Source: Lobulomyces angularis
Lineage: Eukaryota > Chytridiomycota > Chytridiomycetes > Lobulomycetales > Lobulomycetaceae
NCBI GenBank assembly: GCA_027604685.1
Contig: JADHYX010000041.1
Coordinates: 348-64,347 of the forward strand
Direction of reading: 5' to 3'
Length of the DNA stretch: 64,000 nt
Shown piece by piece: positions 1 through 9,811 of this stretch. Positions within the stretch are counted from its first letter, which is position 1, and every line of letters begins with the position of its first letter. Under the pieces are notes generated by a model, which was given only the letters and a program-made list of their open reading frames with translations, ran no database searches and was not told the DNA's origin. The position numbers were made by a program, and so were the translations under genes.

Positions 1-2562
1 GACGCAGAAAACAGATTTTCAATAACTGAAGAACAAGAAACGTTTTATTATTTTATTTTGATTCCCTTGACTCTGCTAGTAATTATTTTGGTTGATAGAT
101 ATCATAATAAGAATCCTGTAAAATCACTCAATAATCCAAATGTATTAGAAGCGCAAGACAAAGTTATTATTGTTTATTCAACCTATTTAAATAATACTTT
201 CAAAGTAGCTAATAAATTATCAAAGAATATACTTCAAAAATCTGAGGTAGTTTCAATTGCGAATTTGGATTTGGACTCAATAGCTAAAAATCCTTCAAAG
301 AATGCCACTTTCGTATTTTTATTACCAACTCACACTGATGGACAGCCATGCCCAGATTCATTAATATTTTTTAATTGGTATTTTACTTTGCTGGTATAAT
401 TTAGTAATTTCTTTTTAGGCTGGAAGACTTGAAGAATGATCATAGAGTGGGCAAAGGGACCTATTTTAAATGGATTAAAAGAATTATAATTTTTGGTATG
501 TCAAAAATAAATTTCAATATTGTGAATACCTTTATTTTTGAATATGAAGGCATAGGTGACAGTAATTACGGTGGCGATAGATTTTGTTTAAATTCTCGTA
601 ATGTACATAAATGGTTTAGATATCTTGGAGCTGGTGAGGAAACGGAGAGTTTAATTTTAGGAGACACTTCAACCAATGATGAAGGTAAAATTTTTGAATT
701 CCAGTTTTTTTTAAAAATTTTGATTATGTAGATTTTGTTGATGTTAAATTAAATTTATTGATTGAATATTTCAATGAGCAAGCCATTACTGCAAAAGAGG
801 AAATTCTTCGAGTTCTTGAGCATGATCCATTTGCAAGTAATGAAGTTGAATCGCAAGAAGATGACGACGATGAAGAAGAAGAATTTAGTGACGAAGAAGA
901 AAAAGAATCTGAAAATGTAGTGGATTTAGAGGATATGGGAAAAGTTGCTAAAACCTTAAACGATAATAAAATTAAAGTTGAAGAAGAAGATACTGATGGC
1001 GTTGTGATTGTTCGCTCAAAGGGAAGAAAATCCACTGCAACTGAAGGAAAGGTTTTTAAAGAAATGGTTACACCTACTATAAGGTATTTAAAAAATTGGA
1101 TTTTAGAAAAATTTTAGTGTTATTTTTAGGGGAAATCTGGAAAAGCAAGGATATAAAATTGTTGGATCGCATAGCGGAGTAAAAATATGTCGTTGGACGA
1201 AAGCAATGTTACGAGGTAGAGGTGGGTGTTATAAACATACCTTTTATGGTATTGATTCACATCGATGTATGGAAAGTACACCTAGGTATAAATTTCCATC
1301 AAATTCTCTCATAATGCTGATACACATAATAGTTTAGCTTGTGCAAATAAGTGTGTATTTTGCTGGAGACACGGTACAAATCCTGTGGGAACTGAATGGA
1401 AGTGGCAGACTGATGAACGTACTATTTATTAAAATTTGATTATTAATTTTTTTAATTAAACAGCGGAATTAATATATGATGGCATTACCAAAAATCATTA
1501 CAAGATGATAAAAACGTTGAAAGGGCTTCCTGGGTTAGTTGCAGAAAGATTTGAGGAGGCCAAAAAAATCAAACATGCCGCACTTTCTCTTGTTGGAGGT
1601 ATTACCAATTTAAAATAATATGTATAATTTTGTTTTAAAATTTTTTGCAGAACCTATTATGTATCCTAGAATTAACGAATTGTTGAATTTAATGCATCAA
1701 GACGAAGTTTCTACATTTATGGTTTACAACCCCATTCATAGACTTTTTTTATTAAATATTTTTTTTTTGTAGGTAACAAATGCACAATTTCCCGATGCCA
1801 TCAGAAATTTAATACCAGTCACTCAGTTATACGTTTCCATTGATGCGGCAACTAAAGATTCTTTGAAAAAAGTTGATAAACCGCTATTTAGAGATTTTTG
1901 GGAAAGGTTCATTTTATCTCTCCAAGCGATGGGAGAGAGAAAGGAGCGGACCGTTTATAGATTTACACTAGTGAAGGAGTACAATACAGAAGAGATTGAT
2001 CAATATGTAGAGTTAGTCAAGATTGGTAAACCAGATTTTATAGAAGTTAAAGGGTTTGTATATAAATTTATTCAACTATGTACTAATTTAAATTTTAGTG
2101 TTACCTTTTGCGGAGTTGGTAGTAAAATAAGGATGTCAAACGTTCCCTATTATCAAGAAGTTGTATCTTTTGTCTCAAAAATGTGTGAAAAATTAGGAGA
2201 TGAATATGAAATTTCTTGTCAACATGGTAAAGCTTAATTTAATGTAAAATTTAATTCTGGAAAAAAAATTATTAGAACATTCGATTTCGGTATTAGTTAC
2301 CCATAAGAAATATAAAATAAATGGCAAATGGCATACATGGATTGATTACAAAAAATTCAACGAATTGGCACTCAGCGGAAAAGAATTCACAGGATTAGGT
2401 AAACTTGGATAGGAAACTATGAAAATTAATATTTCTTGTTGCAATTTAGATTATTGTGTAGAAACCCCCGAATTCGCAATTTTTGGTGCAAAAGAAAGCG
2501 GATTTTCACCAAAGGATACAAGATGGTTTAGAAAACAAAAACAGGTTGGGAGTGAGGAGTAA
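1..2562 (+). CDS. TYW1: tRNA wybutosine-synthesis enzyme TYW1 (5' partial)
   Basis: TYW1 condenses N1-methylguanosine-37 of tRNA-Phe with a pyruvate-derived unit to form the tricyclic core of wybutosine. The reading frame is open from base 1, so the start lies outside the window. In order one sees a hydrophobic segment (FYYFILIPLTLLVIILVDRY, bases about 31-105), as in fungal TYW1 proteins with an N-terminal membrane anchor; a flavodoxin-like domain (VIIVYSTYLNNT, then PTHTDGQP and GIGDSNYGG); an Asp/Glu-rich linker (about 845-920); and a radical-SAM domain with the cluster motif CANKCVFCWRH (about 1340-1375) followed by NPVGTEW. The C-terminal part (TPEFAIFGAKESGF) is also family-typical. Several short introns interrupt it, for example about 1286-1331, whose removal joins MESTPS to LACANKC. 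The stop is TAA at 2560-2562. Identity is very secure; individual exon ends are inferred. Confidence 0.95.
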
Positions 2563-3044
2563 TAAGCTTATGAGTTTGATTTTTATTTTAGAGTGTTAAT
2601 TAGTTGTAAAAAAAAGAACATTAATTATAAAAATTTTGCAAATACATAGAGTATAAGTTATCGGTTAAGATTATACATATCTGACGAAAATCCACTTCCA
2701 TTTTAAACAAGCCTTACACGAAGAACCTTGGAAATTTCTACAATTTTAGGTTATGATAAGTTTTTTGGTAAAAAATGAAAAGTTTTTGGTGGTAATATGT
2801 TTCTTATTTTTAAGTTATATAGTAAAATCTTCCATTTTAAAAGTGAGGGTTCCAAATTTTTTAATATATTTTGAACTTCAACAAGACATAAATACAGAGA
2901 ATTATAACGAAGATTAATTACGCTTGCAAATGTTGTTTTTGGTAATTAATTGAGTTTATATATAGAAACATAGATTATTTTTAAATTTTTTTTTTTTTTT
3001 TTTTAAACGTTTGAAGAGATCTTCTTAGTTCTCTGAAATCTAAA
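2563..3044. other. intergenic region TYW1 / GlyRS
   Basis: This is AT-rich spacer between two plus-strand genes. It must hold the TYW1 3' end and the GlyRS promoter and 5' leader. A T-rich tract ends near 3005, about 40 bases before the upstream GlyRS ATG. No open frame of note, tRNA or repeat was seen. Confidence 0.6.
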
Positions 3045-6000
3045 ATGATCTGTAAAAATTGCTTCATTCAAAAATTGCTAAAAGCAAAATCACTTTCAAC
3101 AAATTATAGTTATTTTTCGAGTACCACAAATAAATTTTACAGAAAGAATTTAAATTTGAAGACGATTATATATCATGAATCTTATTTAAAAATTAATTAT
3201 ATAAAAAGTAAAAGTTTGATAAGTTCAGTAGTCAATTTTTCAAGAGGACTTAGCACAATAATTTATGATCAGTCATCAAATTTTAGTAATAAAAAAATTT
3301 ACATATTTTGGGCTTAATTTTCTTCAAAATAAAAAAATTGTATTTTCTAAAAAGAAATGAGTGACGAGTTAAACGCGTTAGATCTATTAATAACCGAACA
3401 AGGTGATAAAGTTAGATCATTAAAAGCTCAAAAGATAACCAAAGCAGAATTACAACCCGAATTAGATAAGCTGAAGCAATTGAAATCTGAAAGAGACATT
3501 GTTGCTGAAAAATTGACAACTAAAGAACGAAAGTTTGATAGGAATACCTTAGAAGCATTGCTATCCAGAAGATTTTTCATAGCTCCTTCATTTCAAATTT
3601 ATGGTGGTACGCATTTTTAAGTTTTTCAGTCACACTTTTAAATTTTATATATTACTTATGGCTAATTTAACTGATTTTTGATCTAAGGTGTCTCTGGTCT
3701 CTATGATTACGGTCCACCAATGTGTGGTCTTCAGAACAATTTTCTTTCCCTTTGGCGTCAACACTTTGTTTTAGAGGAGGATATGCTAGAGTTAGAATGC
3801 ACTAATTTGTCTCCGGAAGAAGTTCTTAAGGTGAGAAAAAATAAAAAATTTCTAATACACAAATTTCAAGATGTTAGTCATATGAGTTAATTTAAACTTT
3901 TTTTGCCCTTTAAGACTTCTGGCCATGTGGAAAGATTTACAGATGATATGGTAAAAGATTTGGTTACTGGTGATATTTTTAGAGCTGATCATTTGGTGAA
4001 AGCTGTATTAAATCAAAGGCTAGAGGACGATGAAACTTTAAGAAAGAAGCCTGGCGCTCCAGACAGCAAAAAAAAAAAAAAACTGGAAAAATTAGAAGAT
4101 AGCGTAAGAGAAGAATATTTGAATATTTTGGAAACTGTAAGCTGAATGCAAAGTTTTTTTTTATTAACAAATTCGGTTATCCGTACAGCTGGACAATTAC
4201 CAAGGACCAGAGTTAGCGAAATTAATAAGGCACTTGAATATTAAAGCTCCAGAAACACAAAATGAATTAAGTGAGCCTGTTAGATTCAACTTGATGTTTG
4301 ACACTCAAATCGGTCCAACTGGTCAGTTAAAAGGATACCTTAGACCTGAAACAGCACAAGGTCACTTTGTTAATTTTAAAAAACTCTTAGAATTTAATAC
4401 CGGTCAGATCCCTTTTGCTTCCGCCTCTATTGGTAAAAGTTTTAGAAATGAAATATCCCCAAAGCAAGGCTTATTACGTGTTAGAGAGTTTACCATGGCG
4501 GAAATCGAGCATTACGTAGATCCTGAAAATAAAAAGCACCCAAAATTTGTGGAAGTGGAAAACGAAATTTTGTCGTTTTATTCTGCAGAAAATCAGTTGA
4601 AAGCAGCTGGCCCAGTCCAAATGACAATTGGTGAAGCCGTTAAAAAGGTTGAATTAGGATTTTCGGTGTTAGAAATTAATATTTTTTTTATATAGGGAAT
4701 TGTTAACAACCAAACGTTAGGTTATTTTGTTGCTAGAATCTATCTATTTTTGGTAAAAATTGGTATTGATCCAAAGAGACTTCGCTTTAGACAACATATG
4801 AAAAATGAAATGGCCCATTATGCATGTGATTGTTGGGACGCCGAAATTGAATCTTCGTATGGATGGATAGAGAGTGTTGGATGTGCTGACCGTTCTGCGT
4901 TTGATTTAACTTGTCACAGCAAAAAAACTGGAGAAAAATTAGTTGTTCGTGAAGCGTTGGCTAAGCCAATTATAAAAGATTGTTTAGTACTGGAATTCAA
5001 TAAGAAAGTGTTGGGGCCAGCTTTTAGAAAAAATGCAAAATTTGTAGAAGAGGGCTTGGAATCAATGAAATTAGATGAAGAGGAATTTAAGCAAGACGAA
5101 TTAGAGAAGTTGAAAAAGCAATTTGATTCTAATGGAGGTATCGCTAAAATTATTGGTTCTGATGGAAATGAATACGAAATTAGCGACAAAATGATTCAAG
5201 TGGTTAAAAAAACTATTAAGAAATCTAGTAAGTACCGTATTTAATTAAGTGTAAGAGTTGTTTTAGAGAGAAAAGTTGGAAAACGCACATTCTTTAGATC
5301 CCATTACATAGAAAGTTGTAACTTTCTCTCTGCCTTTTCGCAGTGTTAGTTGTTTTGGAATGAGTCATTAGTGTGCTACATTAAACGAATCATCCAAAAT
5401 TTGAAGGTTTTCTTCTTATGTGGATTTCTTTTTATAATTTTTACACTTCAATTTTTTCTTACGTTATTTCTTTTATCAGTTATCTTTTTATTATTTTACT
5501 CTTTTTTGAGTATTATATGTAAGAGTTTAACGGATGATTGAAAGTATATCTTTTTTTTGAGAAATGAATTAATTAATAAAATTATAAAGAATATTTTTAT
5601 TTTTTATATTTTTTTTTACAAAAAAAAATCGGGATTTATTAATGTTTTTTTTTTATAGTTCGCGAATATGTACCCAATGTCATCGAACCGTCTTTTGGTA
5701 TTGGTAGAATACTCTATGCTCTTTTAGAGCATAGATTTAATATTAGAGAAGGTGACGAAGCAAGACATGTCTTATCTTTTCCAGCATCCATAGCCCCTTT
5801 TAAGGCATTAATAGTTCCAATTAGTCATAACGATGCGTTTTTACCATTTATTAAACAAATTTGTATGTATTTAATTTTTGTTTTGTTTTAATTTTTTTTC
5901 TTTAAGCTGTTGGACTTCGAAAACGTGGAATGAGCAACAAAATTGATGACAGTGCAAGTAGTTTAGGTAAAAGATATGCTAGAAATGACGAATTGGGCAC

Positions 6001-6245
6001 GCCATTTGCAGTTACTGTAGATTTTGAAACTGAGAAAGATGGAACGGTAACATTAAGGGAAAGGGATTCCATGAAACAAATTCGTCAACCGGTATAATTT
6101 TTTTTAAATTTTTACCGTCTTTTATTTTAAAAACTTTCTCCAGATAAATGTCATCTGTGACTTAATTAAGGATTTGGTGGATGGGGAAACAACTTGGCAT
6201 GAAGTTACAAAAAAGTATCCAATATTTCAAAGCAACAATGAGTAA
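3045..6245 (+). CDS. GRS1: glycine-tRNA ligase (cytosolic, with optional mitochondrial leader)
   Basis: Class II aminoacyl-tRNA synthetase charging tRNA-Gly. The core starts at ATG 3357 ([11 protein letters not shown]). Residues about 8-50 ([13 protein letters not shown]) look like a WHEP domain, as in animal GlyRS and unlike budding-yeast Grs1. Catalytic blocks follow: [24 protein letters not shown], class II motif 2 (RNEISPKQG then RVREF) and motif 3 (EPSFGIGRI), then the anticodon-binding domain ([14 protein letters not shown]). Introns include 4648-4695 and an unusually long one at 5228-5658. An upstream ATG at 3045 opens an 80-residue basic, acid-poor leader. Removing 3286-3354 (69 nt, GT...AG) fuses it in frame to ATG 3357 through one Lys codon; left unspliced, that frame stops at 3315. 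This suggests one gene makes mitochondrial and cytosolic enzymes. The stop is TAA at 6243-6245. Enzyme identity is secure; the leader is inferred. Confidence 0.95.
3286..3354 (+). promoter_or_regulatory. frame-preserving optional intron joining a mitochondrial leader to GlyRS
   Basis: The candidate intron starts GTAATA and ends CTAAAAAG and is 69 nt (23 codons) long. The upstream exon from ATG 3045 contributes 80 codons plus one base (A3285). The downstream exon adds AA (3355-3356), giving an AAA lysine codon directly before ATG 3357. When retained, it carries an in-frame TAA at 3315-3317, so translation from 3045 would end and only initiation at 3357 would yield the synthetase. Splicing or start-site choice could therefore set the mitochondrial to cytosolic ratio. 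This is read directly from the sequence; no transcript data were available. Confidence 0.6.
5228..5658 (+). other. long GlyRS intron with an inverted repeat
   Basis: At 431 nt this intron is several times longer than most others in the window. It begins GTAAGT and ends TTTATAG, joining the exon ending KKS to the exon reading REYVPNV. Within it, AGAGAGAAAAGTT (5265-5277) is complementary, with one bulge, to AACTTTCTCTCT (5320-5331), and AGAAAGTTGTAACTTTCT (5310-5327) is itself an inverted repeat that would compete for the same arm. A second good acceptor (TTTTCGCAG, ending 5343) would lead within seven codons to a stop. No snoRNA boxes were recognised. The intron call is firm; any function for the structure is speculation. 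Confidence 0.65.
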
Positions 6246-6467
6246 AAAACTAAGTATTAGAATGGCTTTCAACAGTATTTTAGAAAATATTTTTTTTAGT
6301 TTAAATGCAGATAAAAAAAATTTTAAATATTTTGCATTGTTAATAAAAAAAAAATAGTAGCTTTTTAACTTTTGATTAAGTAAAAAATTTTTTCAAAAGA
6401 ATTTAGATTTATTTAGATTTATTTATTTGTGTAACTAAGCTGAAGAAATTTTTTTTTTATTAACACA

Positions 6468-7155
6468 ATGGAATCTAAAAAACAATCAAAACAAGTGTGT
6501 TTTGCACTTGATGAATCGAAACATTCCGTCCATGCGTTAAGCTGGGTCTTTGTGAATCTGCTGAAGCCTGGAGATAAGTTAAATACCATCGTAATCGTTG
6601 ATCATGAGGAAGATGTTGAACCAACAAAAAGTAGAGCAAAAACACTTTTAAGGGCAGTTTGGGAAAGTCATGTAGTCGACGTATACATGTCACTCACTGT
6701 CTTAACTGGAAAACCTGGAAAACAAATTTGCAATTATGTTAAGGAAGTTTCCCCTGACACTTTAGGTACTTTTTGAAAAAATAAAATATGTAAAATATGG
6801 ATAAATCAATTTTTAATTAAATTACGATTCTTTAAGTTATTTATTATTAATGATTACTTATTTTAACTTTTTTTTTTTCGTTAGTACTTGGATCGGCCGG
6901 AAAGACCCATGTAGAAGGATTGATGGTTGGTTCTGTATCAAATTATTGCATTGCCAATGCTAGTTGCGCAGGTTTTTTTTTTTTTTTTTTTTTGGTTAAT
7001 GCTGTTTTGCGAATTTTTTAACTTTAAAAGTTGTTGTTGTTAGGCTAACAGAAAAGGTTGAACATAGAGGTAGAGAATTAACTGTTGAAGAGAGCGACAG
7101 AATTGCGAAAAGATCATGCAGTCCATACTGGTTTGATGAAAAACATAAAGTGTGA
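6468..7155 (+). CDS. universal stress protein (UspA-like) domain protein
   Basis: A small single-domain protein of the UspA superfamily, nucleotide-binding alpha/beta proteins linked to stress responses; the exact substrate and role here are unknown. Three exons join cleanly. The first (from ATG 6468) has the beta-1 strand and acidic residue CFALDESKHS, and KPGDKLNTIVIVDH. The second begins at 6884 and gives VLGSAGKTHVEGLMVGSVS, the glycine-rich nucleotide-binding loop; the third gives VVVVRLTEKVE. The second intron opens with a long run of T (about 6971-6993), which could hamper sequencing. A short C-terminal tail after the core ends in TGA at 7153-7155. There is no signal peptide or membrane segment, so a soluble cytosolic or nuclear protein is likely. 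Confidence 0.85.
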
Positions 7156-7844
7156 TGATGGTGTTTAAAAATAAAATTTTTTTTAAATAACAATTTGTTT
7201 GTAGAAAATTATCTTTATACAAATAAAATTTTTATGTTGAATTTGCAATAATACTAAGACATGACCAGAAATTTTTTTTTCATAATAATTTAACTTGGTT
7301 AATGGCTAAATTTCAGATTGAAAATAAAAAGACACCAAAATTCAATTTCTCAACCTAGTTATTTACTTTAAATTTTTATTGGAAAGCAAGAATTAAGTTT
7401 GATAAAGTTCTATTATCAGTTTGCCAATTCAAAAGTTTAAACAAAAAGTCTTTGATGAACAGTCAGAGTAGTTTGATAAAGTAGTTTGATAAAGAAGTAA
7501 CTATCCATTGATGCTGAGCTAACTATGATCATAAATTAAACTCCCTTACGTTTTGCTATAAGTAAAAGGGTTTTAGGTTTTTTGATGAGAATCAATTTTA
7601 ATATTGGTGTAACAGATGAAAATAGAATGAATTTGCATTTTGTGAAAACCCTTGTCCCTAGAGATTCATCATCGATTTTAAATTTAATTTGTAATGGAGG
7701 CTCCAACAGTTTGTTTTTTTTTTTTAAACATTAAAAAAAAAACTCAAAATTTATACTATCTGTATCATTTGATTTAAATTTTTCTTTTTACTATCCATCA
7801 GTTAAAAAATCTAAAATATTTTCTTAAGTCAAGAACAACGAATA
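7156..7844. other. intergenic region UspA-like / bZIP
   Basis: About 690 bases of AT-rich DNA between two plus-strand genes. A perfect short duplication is seen near 7468-7494, where AGTTTGATAAAG is repeated. No open frame, RNA gene or transposon was recognised. The segment just before 7845 should contain the bZIP gene's promoter. Confidence 0.6.
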
Positions 7845-9506
7845 ATGACTGTAGATAATAATAACGAATACTTTAATTTTGATACTTTTCTTAACTCTCA
7901 ACAACAAGAGGATGCTGAAAACCTTTTTAACGAAATTTTTGACTTTGAATTTAGCAGTGAATCGGAGCCAAATCATTCACTTTCCGAACAATCTAACGAA
8001 AATTCCTTAGATTTTTTATCACTTCAACCAAACAGCCTAAATCAACCTATTATAAATCAAGCCAATTCGACAAATCCCTCTTCTTTAAATTTTTCTACAA
8101 TACCACAGTTTTTTGATGCAAGTACCACTTTGTATGACTGGTCTCCTGGAACTGCAGTTGATCCTACTTTATTACAAGAAAAAACTTTTGCAGCTCCTCA
8201 AGATATTTTTCCAAATGCTTCTGAGGACGACGCCATGTCTGGAATTGAAAGTGATTTAGAAAAAAAAAACGGTGATGTTGAAAAAAAAAATGCATATGGT
8301 ACTATTAGACCAAGAAAGTACAGCAAAATTAACGAAGTAGATGATTTGAGTGATTTAAAGGAGCGAAGTGGATTGGTAGAGGGAACGGAGGATATTCAGA
8401 TTGATGACAAAAATTTAACTTCAAAGGAACGCCGTCAAATTAGAAATAAAATTAGTGCAAGAAACTTTAGATTACGTAGAAAGGAATATATTTCTACCTT
8501 AGAAGATGAAGTTCGAAAGCAAAGGTCAGAAACTGAGTTTTTGAAGTTGGAAATGGAAAAAATTTTGGAAGAAAGCAACAAGTTAAAAAAAAATTTTAAA
8601 GCTTTAAAAGCCAAGTTTTTAGCTATTAGTTTAGAAAAAGAAGAAGAAAATAAAAAAGCTGAACTACAGCGGCAAACAGCAATTTACTTCAGTAGCGTTA
8701 AACCTTCCACTAGGTTACTTCCTCAGGTTATTAAAGCAAATGCAGAATCTAACAAGGAAGCTACTCTGCCTGATTGTAAAGCTTCAAGTTATAAACAAAA
8801 ATCCAGTGTAGTCCAAAACACAACGAAAACTGATTCATTGAAGAAGAACTCATTATTTGAAACTCCTAATCCCCACTCTACACTATTTCAAATTCAAGCT
8901 TTAAAGCGTAAAAGGGATTTGGATTTAATTTTAAAAAAGATTTCCTCTACTCCAGGTAATTTTTAAAACATATACTAGATTAATTTTAATATTTTCTTTT
9001 AGCGTTGGAAAATGCACCAAATGTTTCCACTAACTCGAATGAAATGTCTATTACTTCGACAACAACTAAGAATCTTGACATTTCAACTATATTACCTTCA
9101 AAAACCCCCTCAACCAATATTCCTGTTAGAATTGCAACTGGCTCACCTCAATTTCTTACGAATAAAGCGTCCTCCAAATCTGACAGTAATTGGTTAAATT
9201 CCAGACTTAAAGTCTACAGGTAATATTATTTTAATTTTTTTTTTTTTTATATTCGAATTTCAATATAGTATATTTCAAAGTGAAGATTATCATAAAAAGT
9301 TTTTGAATATGTATCGAAACCCTCAGTTTACCAAAAATGATGTAAAGATCAATAAACAAGATTATTATTTTTTGGAGAGTTTAGTTAACAGTCCCCATAA
9401 TACAACAGAAGAAAATAATTTAGCAATGTTCAAGGATGATTTGCTAAAAAAATTCCTATTTTTGATAATGGTTTCTTTGGATGTTAAAGTTAAAGTTAAA
9501 GTTTAA
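7845..9506 (+). CDS. bZIP transcription factor
   Basis: A nuclear DNA-binding regulator. The first exon codes about 370 residues from ATG 7845. The N-terminus is acidic and rich in Asn, Ser and Gln (likely activation region, about residues 1-150). A basic region RNKISARNFRLRRKEY (about residues 203-218) fits the N-x7-R bZIP consensus and is followed by a heptad coiled coil (LEDEVRKQRSETEFLKLEME). The ISARNFRxRRKEYI wording resembles a fungal bZIP class. Two further exons (about 9004-9221 and 9267-9506) code a Ser/Thr/Asn-rich tail ending DVKVKVKV, from GTTAAA hexamers repeated in the DNA. Stop TAA at 9504-9506. Target genes cannot be told. It converges with the membrane-protein gene ending at 9812. 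Confidence 0.9.
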
Positions 9507-9811
9507 AAGCATTCACTTTTGAATATTATTTTCCTTTTTACTTTTTTTTTTTGAAAAAAATGTTGTAATATATTAAAATATTGAATTTAGAAAATTGAGA
9601 TACCAGCTTTTGTTAAAAATAAATTTGTCTCTAACTTACCTTTTGTAAAAATACTGCATTGATAAAAGTATTCCATAAAATTTCATTAACAGGAATTTAT
9701 TTAAATTAATGAATAAAAAAAATAATTTTTATGGAAATTGAAAATTTAATTAAAAGATCCTACATGGCGAGGAGGTAACATTGTTTTACTTTTTAAGGTT
9801 CTGATTGTTTT
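9507..9811. other. convergent intergenic region
   Basis: A 305-base AT-rich spacer between the 3' ends of the bZIP gene (plus) and the prominin-like gene (minus). It should carry both polyadenylation regions. Nothing else was seen. Confidence 0.6.

Noticed and set aside
724..1035. Ser-rich open frame on minus in TYW1
   Set aside because: It is the complement of the Asp/Glu-rich linker (GAA/GAT codons read as TTC/ATC); TYW1 continuity explains the region.
5350..5541. 63-codon Phe/Leu-rich open frame within a GlyRS intron
   Set aside because: Starts at a non-ATG codon, is T-rich low complexity and lies wholly inside a well-placed intron.
7560..7680. Possible C/D-box snoRNA starting at TTGATGAG
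   Set aside because: A C-box-like sequence is present but no D box (CTGA) or terminal stem was found at a suitable distance.
9480..9506. GTTAAA hexamer run at the end of the bZIP gene as a mobile-element or telomere-like trace
   Set aside because: Only about four units; a simple in-frame microsatellite coding KVKVKV is sufficient.
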